NCBI RefSeq assembly: GCF_001425235.1
Contig: NZ_LMEA01000010.1
Location: forward strand, 254,275 to 318,274
DNA: 64,000 bases
Direction of reading: 5' to 3'
From: Devosia sp. Root413D1
GTDB taxonomy: Bacteria > Pseudomonadota > Alphaproteobacteria > Rhizobiales > Devosiaceae
Part shown: positions 16,133 through 23,347 of the stretch, one piece after another
Position numbering within the stretch: the stretch's first letter is position 1
Layout: the number at the start of each line of letters is the position of its first letter
Position numbers and translations under genes: made by a program
The notes under the pieces: generated by a model
Told to the model about the DNA's origin: nothing
Databases searched by the model: none
The model's input: the letters and a program-made list of their open reading frames with translations, nothing else

Positions 16133-17116
16133 ATGGCCGATGTGCTTGTCGTCGACAATCTCGACGTAACTTTCGCGCTGCACCAATCCGAGGTGAAGGC
16201 AGTTTCCGACCTCGATTTCACCCTCGCCGAGGGTGAAACGCTCGCCGTGGTGGGTGAGAGCGGCTCCGGCAAGAGCCAGGCCTTCCTCTCCATCATGGGG
16301 CTGCTCGCCCGCAACGGCAAAGCCTCAGGCCGCGCCATGCTCGGCGATGTGAACCTCATCGGCATGTCACCCGACCGGCTGGACCGTTATCGCGGCAAGG
16401 ACATCGCGATGATCTTCCAGGATCCGATGACCTCGCTGAACCCGACGCTCAAGGTCAAGACGCAGCTGGCCGAGGTGCTGGTGCGCCATCAGGGCTACAC
16501 CGCCGAGAAGGCCAACCGCGCCGTGATCGAGATGCTGGAGCGGGTCGGCATCCCCGAACCGGTGAAGCGGGCCAATGCCTATCCGCACGAGCTCTCGGGC
16601 GGCATGCGGCAGCGTGTGATGATCGCCATGGCGCTGCTCTGCAAACCCAAGGTGCTGATCGCGGACGAGCCGACCACCGCGCTCGACGTGACCGTGCAGG
16701 CGCAGATGCTCGACCTGTTCAAGAACCTCACTAATGATTTCGGCACCGCGCTGGTGCTGATCACCCATGATCTGGGCGTGGTCGCCGGCGTCGCCGATCG
16801 GATGATGGTGATGTATGGCGGCCGCTGCATCGAGAAGGGACCGACCGACACGCTGTTCTACGACCCGCGCCATCCCTATACGCTGGGGCTGCTGCACTCG
16901 ACGCCGCATGTGGCCAAGCGCGCCAAGCGCCTCGACCCGATCCAGGGTCTGCCGCCCAGCCTCGAGCACCTGCCCAAAGGCTGCGCCTTCCACCCACGCT
17001 GCGCTTTCCGCTTCGAGCGCTGCTTCGAAGAACGACCGCCGCTGCTGCCGGTGGAGGACGTGCGCGAAAAGGCCTGCTGGTACCAGGGCGAACTCAAGTA
17101 TGAGGCGGTCGCATAA
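16133..17116 (+). CDS. oppD: Oligopeptide ABC transporter ATP-binding protein OppD
   Basis: 327 residues. The nucleotide-binding domain has Walker [10 protein letters not shown]-loop [12 protein letters not shown], signature [15 protein letters not shown], Walker [13 protein letters not shown] and the switch His in LITHDLG. The C-terminal oligopeptide-transporter extension has a cysteine cluster ([14 protein letters not shown]) that in this family often binds an iron-sulfur cluster. It drives peptide import with ATP together with OppF. Its last base is the first base of the oppF start. Confidence 0.95.
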   Translation: MADVLVVDNLDVTFALHQSEVKAVSDLDFTLAEGETLAVVGESGSGKSQAFLSIMGLLARNGKASGRAMLGDVNLIGMSPDRLDRYRGKDIAMIFQDPMTSLNPTLKVKTQLAEVLVRHQGYTAEKANRAVIEMLERVGIPEPVKRANAYPHELSGGMRQRVMIAMALLCKPKVLIADEPTTALDVTVQAQMLDLFKNLTNDFGTALVLITHDLGVVAGVADRMMVMYGGRCIEKGPTDTLFYDPRHPYTLGLLHSTPHVAKRAKRLDPIQGLPPSLEHLPKGCAFHPRCAFRFERCFEERPPLLPVEDVREKACWYQGELKYEAVA

Positions 17117-18123
17117 TGCTTGATCGTACCGAAGACTTGCTGAAGATCGAGAACCTCTCGAAGAACTTCTCCATCTCCGCCGGCCTGTTCGCCAAGCCCT
17201 TCCAGCTGCGCGCCCTGCAGGACATCAGCTTCACCGTGAAGCGGGGCGAAACGCTTGGTATCGTGGGGGAAAGCGGTTGCGGCAAATCAACCCTCGGGCG
17301 CTGCATCCTGCAGCTGCTGGCCCCCGACGAGGGGCGCGTGTTGTGGCTGGGGCAGGACATCACCAAGCTGCCGGCCGAACAGATGCGGCAGAAGCGTCGC
17401 GACTTGCAGATCATCTTCCAGGATCCGCTGGCCTCGCTCAACCCGCGGATGACCGTGGGCGAGATCATTGCCGATCCGCTCAGGACGCTGATGCCCGAGA
17501 TCGACGCCAAGGGCCGGCGCGAGCGGGTGCTGCGGACCATGGAGGCGGTCGGCCTCCTGCCGGAAATGATCAACCGCTACCCGCACGAGTTCTCGGGCGG
17601 GCAGGCGCAGCGCATCGGCATCGCCCGGGCGTTGATCAGCGAGCCCAAGCTGATCGTCTGCGACGAACCGGTGTCGGCGCTCGATGTCTCGATCCAGGCC
17701 CAAATTCTCAATCTGCTCAGCGATCTCAAAGATGAGTTCGGGCTGACGCTGATCTTCATCTCGCACAATCTGAGCGTGGTGCGGCACGTTTCCGACCGCA
17801 TTCTCGTGCTCTATCTCGGCCGCATCGTCGAACTCGCCGATGGCGACGACCTCTATGACGATCCCAAGCACCCCTATACCAGGGCGCTGCTGACGGCGGT
17901 GCCGATCCCCGATCCGAAACGGGCGCGACAACGCACCATCGAGGGGCTGGTGGGCGAAATTCCGTCGCCGATCAACCAGCCCTCGGGCTGCACGTTCCGG
18001 ACGCGATGCCGCTATGCGGAGGAACGTTGCGCCCAGGTCAGGCCGCCGCTCGAAACGCTCGCCAATGGGCGACGCGTCGCCTGCATCCGCTGGCAGGAGC
18101 TCGACCTCAAGCCAGGCGGTTGA
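17116..18123 (+). CDS. oppF: Oligopeptide ABC transporter ATP-binding protein OppF
   Basis: 335 residues. Walker A GESGCGKS, Q-loop IIFQDPLASLNP, signature FSGGQAQRIGIARAL, Walker B LIVCDEPVSALD and His switch FISHNLS are all present, followed by the C-terminal extension with CTFRTRCRYAEERC. It is the second ATPase of the importer. It ends the operon and faces the convergent receiver-protein gene, with only 32 bases between; a CTGCCC/GGGCAG inverted repeat lies in that gap. Confidence 0.95.
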   Translation: MLDRTEDLLKIENLSKNFSISAGLFAKPFQLRALQDISFTVKRGETLGIVGESGCGKSTLGRCILQLLAPDEGRVLWLGQDITKLPAEQMRQKRRDLQIIFQDPLASLNPRMTVGEIIADPLRTLMPEIDAKGRRERVLRTMEAVGLLPEMINRYPHEFSGGQAQRIGIARALISEPKLIVCDEPVSALDVSIQAQILNLLSDLKDEFGLTLIFISHNLSVVRHVSDRILVLYLGRIVELADGDDLYDDPKHPYTRALLTAVPIPDPKRARQRTIEGLVGEIPSPINQPSGCTFRTRCRYAEERCAQVRPPLETLANGRRVACIRWQELDLKPGG

Positions 18124-18155
18124 GCTACTGCCCCTCAGGGGAGAAGGGCAGGAAC

Positions 18156-18644
18156 CTAGCCTCTCGAACGGCGCTCGCCGCCCTTGTGGTCGGCGCGCTT
18201 GCGCCGGCGGTCCGGGCCGACAAAGGCCTTGGCTTCGATGAAGGCGCGGGGCGCCGCGAGGATGGCGACCAGCCGAGTTTCGATGTGCTGGGTGGCGAAT
18301 GGCTTGCGCAGGAACTCGGTGACGCCGGCATCGCGCGCGGTGGCGATCTCGGCGGCATCGGGAGCGGCCGACATCATGATCACCGGGGTGTCGCGGTTCA
18401 GCCCCTCGGACGCGGCGCGCAGCGCCTTCACCACGGCGACGCCACTCATCGGCGCCAGCACGTCGTTCATCATGATGGCGCCGAAGCGGTGGGTCTGCAG
18501 CAGCATGGCTGCGCCGTCGGAGCTTTGCACCTCATCGATGCGGCGCACCTTGAGGTGGCGCAGCATCTGGCCGATCAGCGCTCCCATGTGCGGCGAGGGA
18601 TCGACCACGAGCACATCGAGCTTGGAAAAGCTGGGTTTCTGCAT
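18156..18644 (-). CDS. Single-domain response regulator (CheY-like receiver)
   Basis: 162 residues from the ATG at 18644; a longer start at 18689 adds 15 residues. Residues about 8-125 form a receiver domain: LDVLVVDPSPHMG, the probable phosphorylation site in MMNDVLAPMSG, MMSAAPD, and the conserved Lys in LRKPF. Two points are odd: the usual acidic pair has Pro in the second place, and the phospho-site loop is one residue shorter than usual. The C-terminal tail is basic (RRRKRADHKGGERRSRG). No output domain or histidine kinase is nearby, so its partner is unknown. Confidence 0.82.
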   Translation of the reverse strand: MQKPSFSKLDVLVVDPSPHMGALIGQMLRHLKVRRIDEVQSSDGAAMLLQTHRFGAIMMNDVLAPMSGVAVVKALRAASEGLNRDTPVIMMSAAPDAAEIATARDAGVTEFLRKPFATQHIETRLVAILAAPRAFIEAKAFVGPDRRRKRADHKGGERRSRG

Positions 18645-18714
18645 TCGGCGAGTGTCGCACTGGCGCCTTGCCGCCCGGTTAACCGCCATAGCCCGGAAAA
18701 CCGGCGGAAGGGCG

Positions 18715-18743
18715 TTGACAGCAAGGGTTTTTGCCCTTAATCA
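18715..18743 (+). promoter_or_regulatory. Probable sigma-70 promoter of rpmJ
   Basis: TTGACA at 18715-18720, a 17-bp spacer, and TAATCA at 18738-18743, about 57 bases before the rpmJ start. A consensus -35 box fits a constitutive ribosomal-protein gene. Confidence 0.6.
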
Positions 18744-18799
18744 CGGCCCCAATTCGAGGGCGCGCGGCGCCTGTTTTTATTTCAGTTCCGAGGTTCGGC

Positions 18800-18925
18800 A
18801 TGAAAGTCACCAATTCGCTCAAGGCTCTGATGGGTCGCCATCGCGCCAACAAGCTCGTGCGCCGCCGCGGCCGCGTGTACATCATCAACAAGGTGGACAA
18901 GCGCTACAAGGCCCGCCAGGGCTGA
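18800..18925 (+). CDS. rpmJ: 50S ribosomal protein L36
   Basis: 41 residues, starting [15 protein letters not shown] and ending KRYKARQG. It is the L36 form without the zinc-binding Cys-Cys-Cys-His set, as is usual in Hyphomicrobiales. It binds 23S rRNA in the large subunit. It stands alone with its own consensus-like promoter upstream and an intrinsic terminator downstream. Confidence 0.93.
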   Translation: MKVTNSLKALMGRHRANKLVRRRGRVYIINKVDKRYKARQG

Positions 18926-18953
18926 GCTGCTGCTCACGACTGCACGTAGTTTG

Positions 18954-18983
18954 AAAGGCCCGCGCAAGCGGGCCTTTGTTTTT
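18954..18983 (+). terminator. Intrinsic terminator after rpmJ
   Basis: AAAGGCCCGC-gcaa-GCGGGCCTTT followed by GTTTTT, 28 bases after the rpmJ stop. A textbook rho-independent terminator. Confidence 0.92.
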
Positions 18984-19097
18984 GGGTGCAGACTGAAGCA
19001 GACGGCCCCCTCCTTTGCCATTCGAGCGTAGCTCTCATGGCCTTCTCGCCTCAAATCGCTCCACTGGAGCGATTTGCCCTGCGGGACGGTTCGAAGT

Positions 19098-19182
19098 CCC
19101 CCATAAAGGGGGAGGTGCCCCGCCGGTGCATTCGGCACGATCGAAGACGGGCCTCGACTCTTCACCTCCCCCTTTATGGGGA
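19098..19182. repeat. CT/GA-rich inverted repeat between convergent genes
   Basis: Arms of about 20 bp (CCCCCATAAAGGGGGAGGTG and its complement with one base change) lie at 19098-19117 and 19163-19182. This sits between rpmJ and the convergent dipeptidase gene. It belongs in style with the repeats at 26251-26355, 34026-34155 and 58711-58840. Confidence 0.75.
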
Positions 19183-19219
19183 GGCCGGGAGGGGGGCGTC
19201 TCTATCAGTCGGCGTGCGT

Positions 19220-20608
19220 CTACTCCGCAAATCCCGCGATGATGCGCAGCCAGGAGCGGATGCCCTTGTGGAAGCTCGTGAGGTTGTACTTCTCGTTGGG
19301 CGAGTGGATGCGGTCGTCGTCGAGCGCGAAGCCGATCAGCAGCGTATCGAGCCCGAGAGTCTTCTTGAATTCGCCGGCTACGGGGATCGAGCCACCTGAG
19401 CCGATCAAAGCTGCCTCATTGCCCCACTCATCCTTCAGCGCCGCCGCGGCCTTGGCGACGAACGGGCCGTCGGTCGGCACCGACACGGCCGGTGCGCCGC
19501 CATGCTCATGGAAGCTCGCAGTGGCGTCGGGCGGTAGCCGGTCGGTGACGTGCTTGCGGAACGCCGCGCGGATTTTCTTCGGATCCATGCCGGACACCAG
19601 CCGGAACGAGATCTTGGCGCTGGCCTTGGCCGGGATCACCGTCTTGAAGCCGTCGCCGGTATAGCCGCCGGTGATGCCGTTGATCTCGCAGGTCGGGCGG
19701 GCGCGGGTCTGCTCGAGCACCGAGCGCCCCTGTTCGCCAGCCGGCGTGGTCAGCCCGGCGCCGCGCATGAAGGCTGCCTCGTCGTAGGGCAGGCGCTTCC
19801 ACTGCGCCGCGATCTCGGGCGGCAGTTCGGCGACATCATCGTAAAAGCCCTCCAGCGCCACGCTGCCATCGGGATTGCGCAGCGAGGCGATGATGTCGGC
19901 CAGCACCTGGATCGGGTTGCGGGCGGCATTGCCGTACATGCCGGAATGGAGGTCATGGCTGGCGCAGGTGATCACCACCTCTTCGCCAACCAGGCCGCGC
20001 AGCGAGGTGACGATGGCCGGGGTGTCGCGGTTCCACAGGTCGGTGTCGCAGACCAGTGCGATATCGGCGCCACCGAGCTCGGCCTTGTTGGCCTCGAGGA
20101 AGCCCGGCAGGCTCTTACCGCCCGACTCTTCCTCGCCCTCGAAGAACAGCGTCACCTTGATCGGCAGCGGGCCGTTGACCGCCTTCCAGGCGCGGCAGGC
20201 CTCGACGAAGGTCAGGAGCTGCCCCTTGTCGTCGGAGGTGCCGCGCCCGACGATGCGGGTCTCGCCGTCCTCGCCCTTCGTCAGCGTCGCGGTGAACGGG
20301 TCGGTGGCCCAGAGGTTCAGCGGATCGACCGGCTGCACATCGTAGTGGGCATAGAACAGCACGTGCGGTCCGTCAGCTGACTGATCATGCGCCACCACCA
20401 TCGGGTGTCCCGGGGTCGGGCGCACCGAAGCATCAAAGCCCAGCGCGTCGAGATCGGCCGCCAGCCAGTTCGCGGCTTTATGCACCTCGCCGGTATAGGC
20501 CGGGTCGGTGGAAATCGACTTGATGGCCACCAGCGTCTGCAGCCGCGCGACGCTGTCGTCGAGATGGGCGTCGGCATGGGCAAGGGCGGCGTCGAGGGCG
20601 GTGGACAT
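19220..20608 (-). CDS. M20-family metallo-dipeptidase
   Basis: 462 residues. Two-zinc M20 ligands and catalytic residues appear in order: YAHYDVQP (His and Asp), GRGTSDDKG (bridging Asp), EGEEESG (catalytic Glu and ligand Glu), and VCDTDLW. A late His (HSPNEKYN) completes the site. The lid domain between about 200 and 330 is present. It has no signal peptide, so it is probably a cytoplasmic dipeptidase acting on imported peptides; this fits an organism with a nearby Opp system, though the two are not in one operon. The exact substrate cannot be told from sequence. Confidence 0.9.
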   Translation of the reverse strand: MSTALDAALAHADAHLDDSVARLQTLVAIKSISTDPAYTGEVHKAANWLAADLDALGFDASVRPTPGHPMVVAHDQSADGPHVLFYAHYDVQPVDPLNLWATDPFTATLTKGEDGETRIVGRGTSDDKGQLLTFVEACRAWKAVNGPLPIKVTLFFEGEEESGGKSLPGFLEANKAELGGADIALVCDTDLWNRDTPAIVTSLRGLVGEEVVITCASHDLHSGMYGNAARNPIQVLADIIASLRNPDGSVALEGFYDDVAELPPEIAAQWKRLPYDEAAFMRGAGLTTPAGEQGRSVLEQTRARPTCEINGITGGYTGDGFKTVIPAKASAKISFRLVSGMDPKKIRAAFRKHVTDRLPPDATASFHEHGGAPAVSVPTDGPFVAKAAAALKDEWGNEAALIGSGGSIPVAGEFKKTLGLDTLLIGFALDDDRIHSPNEKYNLTSFHKGIRSWLRIIAGFAE

Positions 20609-20635
20609 CAGGGCAATCCATTACTGAAAGCGAAA

Positions 20636-20686
20636 ATCCCTCCCCCAGGGTAGGGGACGCTATCGCGTCTCCTAGGGGGGAGGGAT
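20636..20686. repeat. G/C-rich inverted repeat between pyk and the dipeptidase gene
   Basis: ATCCCTCCCCC...GGGGGGAGGGAT, arms of about 22-25 bp with an ACGC-tatc-GCGT centre. It lies downstream of pyk and just upstream of the dipeptidase start, both on the minus strand, so it could end the pyk transcript. Confidence 0.7.
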
Positions 20687-20714
20687 CGAGAAGGTACAGC
20701 CTGGGCAGACAGGA

Positions 20715-22151
20715 TCAAGAGGATCCGGCGCCATCCTGGCGGACGAAGGCAATGCGCAGCATGTTGGTCGCCCCGGGCGTTCCAAGCGGGATGCCGGCGG
20801 TGATGGCGATGCGGTCGCCGGGGCGGGCGAGGCCCTCGTTGTAGGCGATGACGCAGGCGCGATCGACCATGTCCTCGAGGTTCACCGCATCGGGCGATTC
20901 CACGCAGTGGATGCCCCACACCACCGAGAGGCGGCGGACTGTGCGGAGGTTCGGCGACAGCGCCAGGATCGGCTTTGAAGGCCGCTCGCGGGCCGCGCGG
21001 ATGGCGGTCGAGCCGGACGAGGTGTAGGTGACGATGGCCGCCAGATCGAGCGTCTCGGCCACCTGACGGGTCGCCGCTGAGATGGCATCGGCAGCAGTCG
21101 CCTCGGGCTCGGCGGCCTGGGCGCGGATGATGCCGCGATAGTTCGGATCGCCTTCGACCGCCACGGCAACCTTGTTCATCATCGCCACGGCTTCGACCGG
21201 GTACTGGCCCGAGGCGCTTTCGGCCGAGAGCATGACGGCGTCAGCGCCTTCGAACACGGCAATCGACACGTCCGAGACTTCGGCGCGGGTCGGCACCGGC
21301 GAGGTGATCATCGATTCCAGCATCTGGGTCGCCACCACCACGGGCTTGCCGTAGCGGCGGGCGATACGGATCATGCGCTTCTGCAGGCCCGGGACCTGCT
21401 CGAGCGGCATTTCCACGCCGAGATCGCCGCGCGCCACCATGAAGGCGTCGCAGAGCTTGATGATCTCCTCGAGCCGTTCCACCGCCTGCGGCTTCTCGAT
21501 CTTGGCCATGACGCCGGCGCGGCCCTGGACGATCTTCCTGATATCGATGATGTCTTCGGGCCGCTGCACGAAGCTGACGGCGATCCAGTCGGCTTCCGCC
21601 TCGAGGCCCTTCAACAGGTCGGCGTGGTCCTTCTCGGTCAGCGCGCCCATCGGCAACAGCGTATCGGGCAGGCTCACGCCCTTCTTGTCGCTCAGCTTGC
21701 CGCCATAAATCACCTCGGTCTCGACCTGCCCGCCGCCGACTTTGGTGGCGCGGAGCTGGAGCTTGCCGTCATCGAGCAGCAGGCGATCGCCCACCGAGAC
21801 GGACTCGAGGATTTCCGGGTGCGGCAGGAACACGCGCTCGGCAGTGCCTGGAGCTTCCGAGCTGTCGAGGGTGAATTTGCCACCGGCGACCAGTTGCACC
21901 GCGCCTTCGGCGAAACGGCCGACACGCAGCTTCGGGCCCTGCAGGTCGACCAGGATACCGATCGGGTGGTGCAGCCGCGCCTCGACATTGCGGATATAGC
22001 CGACGGTCTGCTTCAGCAGCTCATGGCTGGCGTGGCTCATGTTGATGCGGAAGACGTCCGCACCGGCACGCGCCAGCTTCTCGATCGTGGCTTCGTCGTT
22101 GGACGCGGGGCCCAGGGTCGCGACGATCTTCACGCGTCTCAAGCGTTTCAT
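20715..22151 (-). CDS. pyk: Pyruvate kinase
   Basis: 478 residues, full length. The start VKIVATLGPAS, the substrate/metal motifs FRINMSHAS and VARGDLGVEMP, the Lys in AKIEKPQAVE and KPVVVATQMLESM are all standard. It converts phosphoenolpyruvate and ADP to pyruvate and ATP. Its start codon overlaps the stop of the upstream DUF1036 gene by an ATGA, so the two are co-translated. Confidence 0.96.
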   Translation of the reverse strand: MKRLRRVKIVATLGPASNDEATIEKLARAGADVFRINMSHASHELLKQTVGYIRNVEARLHHPIGILVDLQGPKLRVGRFAEGAVQLVAGGKFTLDSSEAPGTAERVFLPHPEILESVSVGDRLLLDDGKLQLRATKVGGGQVETEVIYGGKLSDKKGVSLPDTLLPMGALTEKDHADLLKGLEAEADWIAVSFVQRPEDIIDIRKIVQGRAGVMAKIEKPQAVERLEEIIKLCDAFMVARGDLGVEMPLEQVPGLQKRMIRIARRYGKPVVVATQMLESMITSPVPTRAEVSDVSIAVFEGADAVMLSAESASGQYPVEAVAMMNKVAVAVEGDPNYRGIIRAQAAEPEATAADAISAATRQVAETLDLAAIVTYTSSGSTAIRAARERPSKPILALSPNLRTVRRLSVVWGIHCVESPDAVNLEDMVDRACVIAYNEGLARPGDRIAITAGIPLGTPGATNMLRIAFVRQDGAGSS

Positions 22152-22780
22152 TCGGAATCTGCACCTTCATCAGTAGGAGTGTCGTCGGCCGGCTGGTCGC
22201 CGCCGTCGGTAGGCAGGTCGCCCTCGAGTGGAACGGTTTCGCCGGAGGCGTCGGTGTCGCCGCTCACGACCTCGCCATCGGTCAGCTGCAACGTCCAGTC
22301 GCTGCGATTGTTGGTATCGACTTCGAAGAAGCCGGTGCGTTCGTAGCCGCGCGCCAGGCAATCCTCAACACCGAAGATGGTGAAGGTCTCGTCGCGGGTG
22401 CACATGAACACGCTGCCGTCCCAGGCGCCGCCGCTGACATCGTCGGCGGCATACACATAGTAGTAGCGGCGGGCTTCGAGGTTGCCGCGATAGATGGTGA
22501 CGCAGTTATCGGGTTCGGCCACCCACCAGCCTTCCGATTGCCAGCCCTTCTCGGCGCGGTAGCCGAAGGCGACGGAGACCTTGTTGCCGGTCTCGTTGCA
22601 GACGCGGAAGCTGCCTTCGCCGGTTTCGGCGTTCTGGTCAGCCGCGGTTGCAGACTGGGCCTGCTGCGCTTGCGCCGAAGCAGCACTGAGCGGCGCGTCG
22701 GCACGCGGCAGGAAAATCCAGATGGTGATGGCTACGAACGCGGCGGCGAGCACACCAGCGATGGCCAGGATGTAGCGCAA
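22148..22780 (-). CDS. DUF1036 membrane-anchored protein
   Basis: About 210 residues from a TTG at 22780; the true start is uncertain because no ATG lies between the divergent gapR gene and the membrane segment. A second TTG at 22858 would add 26 residues. A helix (LRYILAIAGVLAAAFVAITI) anchors a DUF1036 domain with four cysteines and aromatic repeats (GWQSEGWW, RRYYYVYAADD). The C-terminus is acidic and Asp/Thr/Pro-rich. DUF1036 proteins have no known activity. It is coupled to pyk by an ATGA overlap, which is odd for an envelope protein. Confidence 0.8.
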   Translation of the reverse strand: MRYILAIAGVLAAAFVAITIWIFLPRADAPLSAASAQAQQAQSATAADQNAETGEGSFRVCNETGNKVSVAFGYRAEKGWQSEGWWVAEPDNCVTIYRGNLEARRYYYVYAADDVSGGAWDGSVFMCTRDETFTIFGVEDCLARGYERTGFFEVDTNNRSDWTLQLTDGEVVSGDTDASGETVPLEGDLPTDGGDQPADDTPTDEGADSE

Positions 22781-22985
22781 TGGACCGTCCGGGTTGGATT
22801 GCCTGAAATCGTTTGCAGCGCGCGAGGTGTTTGTGCTCAGCGCTCCGCTCGCTGTCAACCGGTAAACGCGGCTTTTGTCGGAATTACGAACCTCATCACC
22901 ACGCGATGTGGATTGATGTCGAATGGGCTTGAACGAGCGTCGACGAACGGGTTGAACGGGGGCCGAAACGAAGAGGAATTCGACT

Positions 22986-23258
22986 ATGGCAACCGTCTCC
23001 CCCGATAGCGTCGCCCAGGACCAGATCAAGGCCTTCATCGAACGCATCGAGCGGCTCGAGGAAGAGAAGGCCGCAATCGCCGGTGACATCAAGGAAGTCT
23101 ATGCCGAAGCCAAGGGCAACGGCTTCGACACCAAGGTGCTGCGCAAGATCGTGTCGATCCGCAAGCAGGACCATGCCGAGCGCATGGAGCAGGAAGCGCT
23201 GCTCGAGCTCTACCTCACCGCGCTGGGCATGGCGGCCGCGCCGAGCGACGACGAGTAA
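22986..23258 (+). CDS. gapR: GapR-family nucleoid protein (DUF2312)
   Basis: 90 residues. The sequence from [17 protein letters not shown] through [12 protein letters not shown] is the highly conserved GapR core, a helical dimerising domain. In Caulobacter, GapR binds AT-rich, overtwisted DNA ahead of replication and transcription and stimulates topoisomerases; that function is from the family. A short tail ending DDE follows. It is divergent from the DUF1036-pyk pair and followed by its own terminator. Confidence 0.95.
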   Translation: MATVSPDSVAQDQIKAFIERIERLEEEKAAIAGDIKEVYAEAKGNGFDTKVLRKIVSIRKQDHAERMEQEALLELYLTALGMAAAPSDDE

Positions 23259-23307
23259 GCGTCGCGCTGGGCGACGACGAGTAAGCGCCGCCGCACGAGA
23301 CGGAACG

Positions 23308-23336
23308 AGGGCCGCCCATCGGGCGGCCTTTGTTTT
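23308..23336 (+). terminator. Intrinsic terminator after gapR
   Basis: GGCCGCCC-atc-GGGCGGCC followed by TTTGTTTT, 50 bases after the gapR stop and before the convergent GGDEF/EAL gene. Confidence 0.9.
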
Positions 23337-23347
23337 GCGGAAGCGCC

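Noticed and set aside
19080-19110. GGTTCGAAGTCCCC resembling a tRNA T-arm
   Set aside because: It is part of a CT/GA-rich inverted repeat; no acceptor or anticodon stem can be drawn around it.
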